Notes: a model not told the origin generated them from the letters alone. A stretch of 64,000 nt of DNA from Syngnathus acus (GCF_901709675.1 NC_051089.1:14125976-14189975); one strand, 5' to 3'; positions 1 to 12,900 are shown, numbered from the stretch's first letter. A program made the numbers and translations.

Positions 1-3000
1 CAAAGACGGTCGATGACAACAGCAGCAAATTTCCAATCACTGCACGTAGTCTTTCCCTGTTGCTGCTCTCTGAAGCGTTTGGCAATATAGCGTACTTCAT
101 CAAGGATTTTGGCGATCTCTGGTTCATGGCTGTGAACTGTGGGGCTCGGAACTTTGGTAAGGAGAACCTCACCCTCACCAGCTCGTCCAACCAACTCAGA
201 ATCAGGTGAGGCCGGTTGAACCATTCTGTCGTTGAAGTCCGCACTGTCCTCACCAGGACGCTTCATGCGCAGAAACCAGGCACACCAATCAAAGAGGACC
301 ACACGGATCTTTGGGGTCAAATAAAGACAGATAGGACGTGTTCACGTCAAATGCAATGCAGGATGGCATCAATCCACTCGGCAGCTCGTTCAGTAATCCA
401 AATGTGTGAAAGACAGTATTGTCAGACTTCACAGTAAGTACTGTATACGTAGAGATTGGTCCATTTTCTAATTTAATTGGTGATTGGCTACAAAATCCCG
501 ACCATTTCACACTTTTGCTGTTTGGAGCATCGTCATTCATATTTCTCCCAATTAAATATATGGGGTTGGCATTTGATTAAAAATCAAATAACGGTATGCT
601 GTTTGGTAAAACAAGGCAAAAATGATGAAGTTTTGGTACACAGCATAATGAAATGAACACTTACCCACTTAGGCATCTTGGCTCCATGAGGGTCATGATG
701 GTGAAATTGTAAGACCACAACCGTGACAATCACAGAGAGTGTAACAATGACTATGGTGATGATAAAGTACTGAGCTAGAAAGGTGAAAACAGAGGAGAAA
801 ATCGTTGGTTATTCAGACATTCCTCATGTACAGTATGCATCTCTGTTCAGGGTCAGAAACTGGAGCCTGTCCCTTTTGATGTATGACACTGGCAAATTGT
901 GCTTCTTTTTCTCATTTTATGAGCCCGTTTGCATCGAGCGGTACAGAATACCATGCTGATCTAATGTCAATGTATTTATTTAGGTGAAATAATGCAGCTG
1001 TCTCCATTAAACAGACGTAAATGCATAAGAAAAACAATAAATATGAACTTTAAAAATCAAGTATTCTGTCACACTATTTCAGTTTTGACTGATGTACATT
1101 TGAAAAAAAAATCAACGTCTTTCAATTGTAGGAGGAAGACGCATTACAGAACCCACACAAGCACAGAATAGAAAATAGCGTTGTGTGAGTGAATTTACAA
1201 ACGTGTGAGAATGAGTGCAGATGTGAAATGCAAAATCTCAATCAATTACAGTGTGAGACAGATCTTCAAAAATTTGGCTCAACGCAACGTCTCAATCAAT
1301 TACAATGTGAGCCAGGTCTTTTTAAAAAATTGTCTCATTGCTTAAACTTAACTGAAATCTTTCCAGACATCACCACCACTTACCTATGAGAGGCACTGAA
1401 TCCGAATTGGCAGGAATCACATTTGCACCTAACGTCATCAAGAGTATGAGGGACAGCATGACTGCGACTCCTGAAAATACCAAATTTAAGTTAGCAATTC
1501 AAATCTAAAACTGCAGAGCCTTTGCATTCAAATCTAAAACAGCATAGCCTTTGCATCTTACATACAAACATGAAAATGTTTTATTGAACAATTTCTTTGC
1601 GACAACCAAAATTATTCGAGACCCTTAAAACTGTTGGTGAACGTCTTTGCGACCGTTAACGATCTTGAACGAAATTGAATGTACTGTCAAGTGACGCTTA
1701 AGCATAAACCTTACGTGCTATCATTTTCATTGCATTAAAGATAATTTGTAAAAGTCACTACACTGTATAATATGATAAGGACATAAGGCTCAATCATAAG
1801 TTTCCATCTGATTGAAGAAAAGACGACCGATGGAATGTAAAAATTTCGGAGAACAAATTTTCATGTACCGTATTTTCCGGACTACAAGGCGCACCTAAAA
1901 ACCTCAAATGTGTTGTGTGATATTAACATTATTGATATATTGTTATTGTTTTCACTATTTCAAGTTATTATATTGTGATTGCATTAATGGTGCGCCTTAT
2001 AGTCCGGTGCGCCTTACATATGGACAAAGTTTTAAAATGGGCCATTCATTGAAGGTGCGCCTTATAGTCCGGTGCACCTTATAGTCCGGAAAATACGGTA
2101 CAGAGAATTTGAATAGAATGAAAGTGCATTGCTCTACCCAGTGTTATCTTTTCCCCGGAGTCAGCAGGGAGCAGGAAAACAAACAGGGCCAGAATGGAGA
2201 TCAGAATTGAGGGAATGAGCAGATGAACTACATAGAAGAGAGTCCGTCTGCGCATCACTATGGTGTACGTGACATCGGAATAGGGCTCCTCGCAGCACTC
2301 ATAAATCCGGCTGTTCTTCTTTCCCGAGACCTCTGTGAGACCAAACAAAACATACCTGAGTATCACAGTGATGATCTGTGATGTCTCTGGCCTACTTCAC
2401 ATCAGTTTGTGTGCTTCGATATCATCAAAATACTCCAGAAAATCAGTTTTTGCTTCTGTCATGTCTGTGCCTCTCATGCATCAAACTGACAGGAACTGAG
2501 AGGAGACGCTTTTATATTTATAACTGCGCACATCTGCAAAAGTAGCAGAACGAGGAACACTTTGCGCCAAACTTGCACTGAGCACAAATATAGAGCCAGA
2601 TGTGTTTCTCAATACTACATTCGCAATTTTACTGCTCCTTTGCTGCAGGTTTCATCTTACACAATGTAGTTTGACTCTCCCTTTACTGCTGCTTCATACT
2701 TGCTCATGACTTTACCCTTAACACAAAAACAGTCATGTGAACAATACACTGGGTTCATCATATTGTGGCCTAGTTGGAGTTCAGTGTTGAGTGACATTAA
2801 CTTTGTACAGAAAAAAAGTGATATTTGTATTAGCCAATTAATTACACTAGGCATAGTTGAGGGCAGGTTACTAAATTTCAAAAAAATGTTTCTCAAGTCA
2901 AATGTAATCACATCTCAAGAGTATCTTCAAATCAGATTTCAGTGCCTTCCCCTCCACAGTCTTCCTCATCAATATTAGATATTTTATGTATTAGAATTTA

Positions 3001-6000
3001 AGTTTGACGCTCATTATCAAACTATTCTCACCAACAAGCTCCCACTCTCCATTAGGAACGTATTCACTTATGACCGCCTCGCTCATTGTTAAGTCCAAAG
3101 ACCGGGCCCCATAAGTCCAGGAGCCAAACTTGAGGTCACATTTTTGAGTGTCAAAGGGGAACCAGCGGAGATCGACATGGCAGGTGCTCCTAAAGATCGC
3201 TGACAGGAGAATAAATGTGAAACAAGGGTTAATAAAAAACAGACACATCATGTGAAAATGATTTTATCTTCTCTCGGCTAAAGGAAGCTGTGATACACTT
3301 GAAATAAAACAAGAGCTAGGCTGACAACTTCTGGAGTTAAGTATTGCGAGTTAATGAAAATATTGCAGGGAAAGTAGTAAATATTCAAGAGGCAAGCATT
3401 GAGAGTTAATGGTAATATTACGGTGAAATTAGTAATTATTCAGGAGGGAAGCATTATCCAAATTCCAATCCATTTTCAAGAAAAATATTAGAATGCAGCG
3501 TTGAACAATGTCATTCTAGTATCATTTATCATGAGCTTGACGTGGCATCAAGCACGGAATAAACTGAAATAGAAAAAGGATACGCAGACCAGCCAATTAC
3601 ATTGTAATTACAGACAAGGGAGAAGATTACCAAATAATTTTAAACAACAATCGATGACTATTATAGACGATCAGATAAGATAATTGTTTCCAGCAAAGGT
3701 TCATGTGCGAGTGTTGAAAAGGAATTTGTTTCTGACACAGGTAGTCAATACAGAAGGAAACTCAGTCTCAGCTGCCATGATATTAATGCAAAAGGCGAGA
3801 CAAAGCAAGAAAATGCTTTTTTTAGGGAGAGGGCAGAGGGAATAAGTCGTCTATTGGTGAAGGCAGTAATCACTTGCTATGACTGGGAGTTCTTTTATTG
3901 CGTGCACACACACTCTAAGGGGATGCCAACCTCAAAAAAATCATATGCTATGTGCAACCAAACTCGTCGAAACACAATGTTCTGATTAATGTTTTGTTTG
4001 TGGAATATGAATTAAACAGGCAAATTCAAACTATTTCTATCCATCTCAGGGGGTGACCATTTTTCCACTTGCAAGCTGAGACGTGATTGGTTGTTGTTAC
4101 CTGAGACCTGGCAGCTGCGATGGCAAAATGGCTGGCCCCTGAGATGGATAAGAAGGGGTGAATTTTGCTGTTTAATTCATATTCCACAAAGGCACTATTA
4201 AACAGAGTGCTGTATTTAGACTAGTCGGGGCACATACAACATATTATTTTCATGACAATTTGGGTTTGACTTCCACTTGAAAAACTAACATCATGCACAA
4301 ATCCATGTTTAAATCCATGTAGGCTCAAAAAGCAAAGCTGAATTGACCTTTGTGCAATTTTCTTTACCTTGAGGTATATAGTTACAGTTGCCTGAGGAGG
4401 TAACAACGACCTTGGCATCGAAAGTAGTCTCAAATCTTTCTTGTGCACTGTGGATAACATAGAATAACATCCTTGCTGCTTTATTGACAGTACCATTCAA
4501 AGCCTTGGACTCACCTTCTCGTAAAATTTTTGATGGGTTCTGTAAATAGACAATTTCCTCATGCATGCACTGAACAAGTGAATGATGATTGCATATAAAG
4601 TTATTGTAAAATGGGATAAAATGGAACCAGATTTTTTTTTCACAGTACATTAGGGCTTCAAAAGAAAAAGACACTACAGAGCGAAGTCAAGCCGCAGCCG
4701 CACTGTTAGAGGCGCAGTGAAATATGCGTGAGTCACAATTTGTCCTACTACGTCGTATATATTTTGTATTGATGATTAAAATGATTATTTTACTGTAGTT
4801 ATTTGTAAGAAAGCGTTTACTTCTCTTTGTTATACAAATGCTTGGGCCTGAAAATAGGTTTTGTTCTTTGGTTTCAATGTTATACCTGTATAATAATGGT
4901 AATAAAAAAAAATTCTACACCACTTATTTCGCCTATCACGTGTTGTTTTTGGAACGTAACCCCAGCAAAAAACGAGGGATTACTGTACTAACAGTAATGG
5001 ACTTTACCAGAATTTGTTGTTCTGTTTTACATTTAGCATGCAGTGGATCTGACAATACTAGTGCCGACTGTACCTGTTATAAAGGACAATATCTGGCTTC
5101 CAAAGGACATCATTTTGCAAATGAAGAGTGTCCAACTCATTATATTGAGATGGATCCCACTGCAGTTGGTAGTCATTCCAGGACTGTGGAGCAGATCATT
5201 ATTACTTTTTTTTTTTACCCCCACGATAAACATAAACATGTGCGGTCCTGTGTCTTCAAGGGTAAAGCAGATTGCAGTGTATGAAGACTCAGAGTAAGCT
5301 AACACATTCATTTTTAAATGGACCAGCCATAACAGTTACATCATATTCATGTATCCATCCATAAAATTGAGTTTAGTTATCCTCCAGCTGCAAACGTGCA
5401 GCAAGTACTTATACTTTTACCAAAGTTGTTTTTTTACACAAATATTTATAGTTCTACTCAAGTATAGAATGCCAGTGGATGGTTGTTTCTCAAAAAACTC
5501 ACAAGTCAAAACACTCATATCTCAAGACATCACTGTGTATATTTGTTGCAAAATAAAAACAGATACATTTTCGACATTTTACATTCTTCTTTGGCTTTAT
5601 GAAAGCATCTGTGTCGCCAAAGCAACATCTATGGAAAGTGTTAGAACTTGAAAACCTTACCAATGTCAGCCAAATATTGGTCGTCAACACCTGGCTGGTC
5701 TCATCCTGTGAGGGGGAAAAAAAAGGAAACAAAGTTTTACTTTGGGTTTTATTAGCTCTTATAAACCTTCAGAGTTTAAGGTTGATATTTAATCATGCTG
5801 AGCTGGCATTTGATATACTGGGCTCTATTTTTGTGGACAGAGCATGTGCACTCAGGTGCAAAATCCAGTGCATCGTGATTTTTGTGTTGCGTAAACCTTG
5901 TTTAGTGTGTTTAGTAGTGCCAGGTGAAGAAGTCAAGTCAAGTTCAAGTCTCAAAGGGCTCATGTACAAAATTTGACAATTATTCTCAAACATCCCCTGA

Positions 6001-7441
6001 TGTTAAACTCCCAGGAGGGCAAGGAAAAACAAACAAAAAAAAACCCTCCTAGGGGAAAAATGAGAAACCTTGAGAAGAGACCACAGATGGGAGGAACCCC
6101 CTTCCAGGATGACCAGGCTGCAATGGATGCATAGAACACACAATATAAAACAATTCAAAGAAAAAGTGGATATCCAATTCGAAGCTGCAGGAGGTGCCCT
6201 CAATTGTCCTGGCAAACAAAACTTTGTGACCTTTAAATCTGCTGGGTTAGAAATTGGACTGACCCCAATTTCACCCGACTTTGTGTTGTTTTGCAAAAAA
6301 CAAACAAACAAAAACTATTTTTTGGATTGTTTGAATAAACAAATGGGTTGTTTTGTGTATTTTTTTACGTAGGTGCCGCTACAGAGCCTGTTTAGTTTTT
6401 AATATATACTGTATATTTATACCCAGCCTGATGTGTGTGTAAAGTTTTCATGCGTGGCTAGCAGCGGTTATTACTTAGGCCTGAACAATAATTTAAAAAA
6501 AAAAAAAAAGATACACACCAACTCAATGATCTGGGTGAGGTAAATGCCAACTTTGACATTGAGAACCTGAGACTCATTGATGACTGGTCTCTCCCCCCAA
6601 TTGTTCTGCATCAGTTCTGCAACCAGTCTGTGCTCATTTTCCCCTTGAATAGAAACTATGAAACACAAAAAATGTACAATATATTAGACAGGTTTAGTAT
6701 AAATGATCAGTATTTTCTATTCACACTTATTTGTGTTGAGCATTGCACTTTGTAAAATTTTTTTTAAATGTGCTACTGGATTAAGTTAAAGCTGTACTGC
6801 CTTTCCTCACGACATGTGTCAACCTTCTCTTAGGTCTTCCTCTCGCTCTTTTGCCTGGCAACTTTATCCTCATCATCCTTCTAACCAATATTCTCATGAT
6901 CTCTTCTCTGGATGTGTACAAAGCATCTAAGTCTGATCACTCTTACTTCAGCAAACTAGTTAACCTGGTCATTCCTATAGACAGGTTGAACATCTGCTTC
7001 CTGTTGTCTTTTTAAGACCACTGTTCACAAGATCTCTAGATCTCTAGATCTTGCCTCTTCGCCTATCACTCTTCAATCATAACAGCTGAAGCTATCTTCC
7101 ACCTTTTCTTATTTTTCCAGGTTGCTGCATCTCGATTAGTCTTCTTCCCCTCTTTGAACAATTTCTTCCCCTCCTTTACAAAACTTGTTGGAGTCTCGAC
7201 TAGACTGACTGTGGGGTCATGCTGTAAAAAAACAAAACACTATTTGATATGCAACCAGTTGGAAATTTAATTGAAAGAGCAATGCACCAGATCGACTGCA
7301 AGAAAAAACGATTACAAAACATAAAACAAAAAAAGGCTCCAATGGGAAATATGAAAGTGTGTTGAATGTTCATATTAGCAGCTTACCTTGGACTGTGCAG
7401 AAACTCACTAGAAGGAGAAGCAGAACATCATAGGGAGCCAT
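1..7441 (-). CDS. Alpha7-like nicotinic acetylcholine receptor subunit, copy 1 (3' end cut by window)
   Basis: Ligand-gated cation channel subunit of the cys-loop family, CHRNA7-like clade, acting at the plasma membrane. Exons on the minus strand: 7387-7441, 6519-6655, 5661-5705, 5074-5183, 4368-4447, 3032-3199, 2138-2332, 1384-1470, 665-774 and 1-308 (continues off the edge). All have GT-AG junctions and stay in frame (about 431 codons seen). Sizes 45, 110, 80, 168, 195, 87 and 110 equal those I recall for CHRNA7. Visible: signal peptide ([15 protein letters not shown]), loop D Trp, loop A Tyr (WKPDIVLYN), a 13-residue Cys loop, loop B SWTYG, loop [10 protein letters not shown]1, M2 (after SGEK), M3 with HHHDPHG, and the amphipathic helix [13 protein letters not shown] before M4. 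M4 and the stop lie outside. Oddities: M2 20' is Asn (Glu in alpha7), 6' is Ala, and loop B reads GARS. No disabling change is seen. It could equally be named alpha8 or alpha11 type; a tree is needed. Confidence 0.9.
1867..2100. mobile_element. TA-flanked MITE, CCGTATTTTCC family, copy A
   Basis: Starts TACCGTATTTTCCGGACTA and ends with the inverse TAGTCCGGAAAATACGGTA, with inner GGTGCGCCTTATAGTCCGG blocks repeated. TA at both borders fits a Tc1/mariner-type target site. No coding capacity. The end lies only 37 bp from the splice donor of exon 7 of receptor copy 1. Confidence 0.85.
3997..4190. mobile_element. Foldback (palindromic) MITE
   Basis: Left arm TTTGTGGAATATGAATTAAA and right arm TTTAATTCATATTCCACAAA are inverse copies. 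The symmetry continues inward through CATCTCAGG and CCTGAGATG toward a centre near 4095. About 194 bp, non-coding, in intron 5 of receptor copy 1. Family name not known to me. Confidence 0.8.
6790..7160 (-). mobile_element. Decayed LINE fragment (antisense)
   Basis: Pattern of CCTGGCAACTTTATCCTCATC, AACCAATATTCTCATGATCT, AACCTGGTCATTCC and CTTCCTGTTGTCTTTTTAAG resembles the antisense of a teleost RTE-like reverse transcriptase region that I recall from many fish genomes. No open frame remains. In intron 1 of receptor copy 1. Confidence 0.45.
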
Positions 7442-7486
7442 GGTGGTCTGGAACAGGAATTAGAGAAGTGTGGACCTCGGTGGGCT

Positions 7487-7913
7487 TGAGTGCTTAGAAC
7501 AACCGAGTGAGCGTTTCTACATATGTTTGTAGAATGTCTCCTCCCAGGATTTAAACTTTAACATGACACCCCAACTGCATTGAAAAGAAAAATGTGCATA
7601 TTGTGCAATAGACTTGGGCATGGTTCCAATAAGATGTTATGTAAGAGATGGGTGCAGCTGGAGATGAGTGCAGCTGGAGTCCACCTCATCTTCTGCAGAA
7701 TATATTTTGCAGAAGTTCAAGTTGAGGTGTTGATTGCTTAGAACAACTGAGTGAACGTTTCTACGTGTGTTTGTAGAATGTCTCCTCCACCAAGGTAACA
7801 AATATTATGACAACCCAACTGCATTGAAAAGAAAAATGTGCATATTGTACGATACACTTGTGCATAGTTCTAATAGAACATTGAGATGAGGCAGCTGGAG
7901 CCCGCCTCATCTG
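7487..7913. repeat. Imperfect direct duplication upstream of receptor copy 1
   Basis: Two copies of a block (about 7487-7691 and 7731-7913) share TGCTTAGAACAAC, then GAGTGA, CGTTTCTAC, TTTGTAGAATGTCTCCTCC, CAACTGCATTGAAAAGAAAA and ATGTGCATATTGT in the same order. The proximal copy begins about 45 bp upstream of the receptor ATG, so the promoter itself seems to be part of the repeat. A short inner repeat (GTGCAGCTGGAG twice) sits at 7651-7680. Confidence 0.8.
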
Positions 7914-9012
7914 GAACTCAGCCCTCTTAATGGAAAACAGATGCCGACGTCGTCTTCACTGAGAAACAAGGTTTGCAGTCTTTAAATGTCATGGCAACCA
8001 ATAATATTTAACACACAGTACAATGGTAGCTACAATTTGTTTTCTCCCTTGCACAGGTCAATATCCTTTTCAAACAAAAAAAGAAAGAAATTAAAAAAAA
8101 TTAATATCATGTGTCGGCCTGCGGACCACACAGGCACTCTACAACCAAAAGGTAAAATCAAGGGACACTGATACCTGTTTAGCACGTTGCCTCGCTGTTC
8201 TGAGTTTTTTTCTTTTAAAGCGTGACGAGAGCACCGCCAAACAGAACGAATATAACATATATGTACATACATTTTACAATAACACCTAACTATCTTTATA
8301 AATTTGCCCATGACTGAAAAAAAAAAAGCATGGAGCAAAGTTCCCACGAATTTTTCATTGCCTGAGCATACACATAATCCCTAAGTATCCTTTGGACCCA
8401 ATGGTTATCAGAAAGAATGCACATTGGTCTCAGGCCGGTCCAAAGCCTGAGATCATTGTATGATACATGACCTGTTGAAAATAATCCAAGTACAACAGTT
8501 ATTCAGATTACATTAAACAAATTGTGTGTGTGTTTTTTTTTTTTTTAATCAGCAATATAATATATTTTAGGTTGACAGTCCTCTGGAAGTTTTGAAGACA
8601 TCCAAATTATTGTATTGATCGAATTAGTTTCAGCAGAAGAATGAAAATGTGTCAATGAATTGATTTGATCAAATGAGAAGTGTTTGTTGGTTCACAAAAA
8701 GGGTACAGCAAATGATTTTAGGGAGTTCCCTTAATCCTTAAATACAAAATGATTAATAACAGACACTTGAATAAGCACAGATCTGATTGAGGAGTTCATC
8801 TTTCCTGCCACAATCGAGGTAGAATGTTGTATTACTGTGACAGTTTATTCTTACTCAGGCACACTTTGATCGGTTGAACTCAGTTAAGCCCAAATTTGGC
8901 ATATTTACTTTAATGTTCTGCCAATCTCCTGTGTGTGCTTTGTTAGACCAATCTCCTGTGTGGATGTGGCTCAAGACAGAATAAGAACATGAACCGTTTT
9001 GGACACATGAGA

Positions 9013-9100
9013 CCAGTTGTCCCCAACCACCGGCCCGTGGACCAGTACTGGGCCAGGGTCCAGCTTGGACCGGGCCGCAAAAATGAAAGAAGAAGAATTA
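9013..9100. mobile_element. hAT-type terminal fragment
   Basis: Sequence CCCCAACCACCGGCCCGTGG followed by a GGGCCAGGGTCC stretch resembles the end of vertebrate hAT elements (CAGGGGTCCCCAACC type). No matching opposite terminus was found, so it is probably a broken copy. Confidence 0.5.
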
Positions 9101-9962
9101 GAGCACTAACAATTTACGGTTATTTCATTTTGAAAAGTAACCAAATTCTTTCCTTGACATCCCTCCATGACAGGCTCTTGACACATTTCAAGTTGTCTGG
9201 GTTGCGTCGCGCTGATATCAAATCCACAAGCTAGCAGAATGAATGAAATAAACAAATGTATTTAAAAAGTTTCTTTGCAACGGGTAAAAGGCCCAGTGGG
9301 GATTCACTGTGAACTTTTCAAGAACAGACTATTTTTATTTGCTGCAGATCCATAAAATATTCAAATAAAAAATTGTTTGGATTATAGGTTTTGATGTAGT
9401 TTGGTGTAAAGATGAAAACTAAATAAATAAATAGATAAATAAATAAATATAATTTGACGTTGCAATAGTTACTCAATTTCGAAGTTCGAGCCTGCTGGAA
9501 GGAACGATTTGCACACATAATGGTTGCTGGCTTCAGAAGAGAGAAAACACAGGTTTGCATTACAGTGACCATTGTAAAAATTCATGGCTCCTTTGGAAGT
9601 GTTAACAGCTCCGGGGAAAGCAGAGGAGACTCTGGGAATTGCCTTATATCTTGACCATTTGGGCTTGGAAGAAACATGGGTGAATGATCCTCCAGGCTCC
9701 AGACTGAAAGACTAAGGATGTTTCAGGGCTATGCATGGTGTAATTTTGACTATTTATGTCACGCCCTGTAAGAAGGCAAACACGCATGCATTTTTGGGGG
9801 AGACGTTCTCCACAAATGCTAGTCATACTCTGGCAGTTGATTATTTACCTTTAATATAATATTTAGTCTCATACACACCGGTTTCTAGACCACCACATGC
9901 TTGAAAGAAATGAAGAAATTCTGAAATAATTATGTAATTACGTATTTGCTTTTCCTATGGCG

Positions 9963-9968
9963 TTTATT
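9963..9968 (-). terminator. Candidate polyadenylation signal, receptor copy 2
   Basis: TTTATT on the plus strand reads AATAAA on the gene strand and begins 2 nt after the stop codon TGA. If used, the 3' UTR is nearly absent; it may be a chance match, with a downstream signal used instead. Confidence 0.25.
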
Positions 9969-9969
9969 T

Positions 9970-12900
9970 TCAGAAGAACACATCTTTGGAAACAGCCTCA
10001 GTAATGTTTGGTGCTGACACAAGAATCCCAAAGGTGCACAGGATAATGAATAGCAAGAAAATCACAAAACAAAGACGATCGATGACAGCAGCAACAAATT
10101 TCCAATCACTGCGCATAGTTTCTCCCTGTTGCTGGTCACGAAAACGTTTGGCAATATAGCGCACTTCATCAAGGATATTGGCGAGTTCTGGTTCACTGCA
10201 GCCGACTGTGGAGCTCAGATCTTTGGTGAAGGCAAGCTCACCCTCGCCAACTTTCCCAATCAAGCCAGAATTGGGCGAGGCAGGGTGAACACTCGCCATT
10301 CTGGCTTTGAGGTCCATGCTGTCCTCACCTGGATGCTTCATGCGCAGAAACCAGGCACACCAATCAAGGAAGACCAAACGAATCTTTGGGATCAAACAAA
10401 GAAGAAAGATAGGACTCATCATCAGTGGCATAAATATTAACGGTGAAACTGGTGCAACACATTGCCGGAGCTCAGAGAGTATTAAAGCCCAGGAGGGAAG
10501 GGGAAAAAAAACAGCTGTCCAGAATCCTCCCAGAACCCCAATTTTGTAAATAGAATAGCTCGGGGCGGGCCAGTCACACTGACTGGCTTGTAAGGGACGA
10601 CAAAATAATCATTTGTCTAATCACAATGAGGAAAAAGGTCGAAAAGATGAGGTTAACGCTAAAATTACAAGGGTAGACTTTTTTTTTTTTTTAAAATAAA
10701 GTTAGGCACAAGTCGAGCTTGGAAGCCATGAAGCTCCTTCACTGAAGAGACATTGACCCTACCACTGTCCTGCTTCTTCGGGCATTCAAAAAGAGACTGA
10801 CTTCCCCGGCACCGCAGCCTCAGCGGATGATTTTGTCTGTGACTTTCAGAAACTAGTCACATTGATTTTACTCTCATGATGTTTATGCCTCTACCATCAA
10901 AGCACCCATCAGTAACTCAAATGTGTGAAAGTGCAACTACTGCAAGCCTTTACTTTCTGCCACTGTCAGTCAATAAATAAAGCTGTCAACAGTATATACA
11001 TAGCCACTTATTGTGGTCTATTGTTGGTTGCTTTCTCATTTTTCCCCAGTTTTTTTTTTTTTTTTAGATTTTCCTTGCCTCCCTTGTGGGTAAGATCAGG
11101 GTATGTTGTTAATATTTATCAACTGTGGTCATGTGAACCTCTTGAGACCTTTCTGTGATGAAGGGTTGTATAAATACATTTGACTTTTTTGTTTTAGGCT
11201 GGGCGGGGCAGTTTATACAAATGTTCAGTAACTATTGCAATCTAATCTCAAGAGACAATCTGTCCTTAATACAGGTGCCATATGATTCGATCTTCCACAA
11301 GTGTGCCTCCAGATGGCTCGCTGCTGAGGTCCTTGTCCAGCTTTGTTCTACAAGTCACTCCGTTGCCCAGCGGACCCAAAAGACCCCCTTCCCTGGCTAT
11401 CGGCTTCCATTTGCTCTGCTTTTGTCATTTAACTCTACCTCAACACTTCCCATCTGTCATAGTCTTGTCACACGTGAGCAATGAAATTACAGAACACGTC
11501 ACAGTGGACGAATGAAACTTTCTGAGTATGAGTACTACATCTTTATATTAGCCATTTGCAGTTGGAGTGCGCACGCATGAAGAAGAGGCACGCTGCCTGA
11601 AATAGAAATGTGGAACTATCTTGTGTTGAGTGTAATGGGCAAAAGGTGCCATAAATACAGCTGCCTCTGCAGTGCGACCCACAACTCGCTTTGCTTTCTT
11701 TGCTTACCGACTCACCATCTCTGGCAACGGACAACAGGCACTATTAGAAACTCCGGAGCGAGATCCAAACATATAACAAATGGGTGTTGCATAATGCACT
11801 TGGCATTGTTTTGGTGGTGGTGGTGGGGGTGGGGGTGTTGGTGATGTCTACTGGTGTTTAAGGTAAATGAAAGTTGTCTGTACAAATCTGGTTTCAGCTA
11901 AATCTAGCTTTTGCGGCTTTTAGTCATGTGCGCTTTGTAATCCGGAAATGACAGTATGTTTTGAGGAACTACCGTATTTTCCGCACTATAAGGCGCACCT
12001 AAAAACATCCAATTTTCTCAAAAGCCGACAGTCATCATCATCATCATCATCATCGGTTTAAAGTCCGCTTTCCAGGCGCCGCTGGGTTGGACTGGGTTCT
12101 CGATATGGCCTTCTTCCACCGGGAACGGTCCATGGCCATCTTGTGGTTGATGCCGAGTGCCTTCATGTCGGCTGCCACGGTCATCTGACAGGTCTTTTTA
12201 GGTCGGCCACTGGGTCTTGTTCCCTCTACGTTATACAACATAACTTTCTTCACCCAGTCGTTCTCGTCCTTCCTCACTACATGTCCGTACCATCGCAGTC
12301 TGCCTCTCCTCACCACATCCACTATGGCCTCCACTCCCATCTTCTGTCTCAGCTCTGCACTGGTCTTTTCCTCCCTCATTGACACACCACACATCCATCT
12401 GATCATCCTCATTGGACAGTGCGCCTTATAATCAGGTGCGCCTTATATATGGACCAATATTGAGCCACTACAGCAGGCGTGTCCAAAGTCCGGCCCGCGG
12501 GCCAAATGTATATATCTTATATACGTATATGGACAAAGTTTTAAAATGGGCCATTCATTGAAGGTGCGCTTTATAATCCGGTGCGCCTTATATATGGGCA
12601 AAGTTTTAAAATGGGCCATTCATTGAAGGTGCGCCTTATAATCCGGTGCGCCTTATAGGGCGGAAAATACGGTACCTGAATATTTCTTCCAATTCAAATA
12701 ACACCATTCACATTTGATTCAACATGTAATAAACCAGTACAATGCTAAGATGAACAAAAACAAATGGCGAGGATCACAGTGAAATGGGCACTCACCCACT
12801 TTGGCATCCTGGCGCCATGAGGGTCATGATGATGAACTTGTAAAACCACAACTGTGACAATCACAGAGAGCGCAACAATGGCCATAGTGACGCTAAAGTA

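Larger units (their letters stand above)
7442..9969. other. Spacer between the two receptor genes
   Basis: Intergenic region holding the upstream flank of receptor copy 1, including a duplicated promoter-proximal block (7487-7691 and 7731-7913), a hAT-like terminal fragment near 9013, an AAAT-rich microsatellite (9418-9449) and the 3' flank of receptor copy 2. No convincing exon is seen in either strand. Confidence 0.6.
11969..12674. mobile_element. TA-flanked MITE, CCGTATTTTCC family, copy B (host of nested insertions)
   Basis: Left end TACCGTATTTTCCGCACTAT and right end GGCGGAAAATACGGTA are inverted. The inner ATGGGCCATTCATTGAAGGT block is tandemly repeated. A LINE 3' end (12033-12420) and a hAT-like fragment (about 12474-12512) interrupt it. 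In intron 9 of receptor copy 2. Confidence 0.85.

Noticed and set aside
4838-5284. 148-codon plus-strand open frame
   Set aside because: It overlaps the antisense of receptor exon 4 and AT-rich intron; no recognisable protein.
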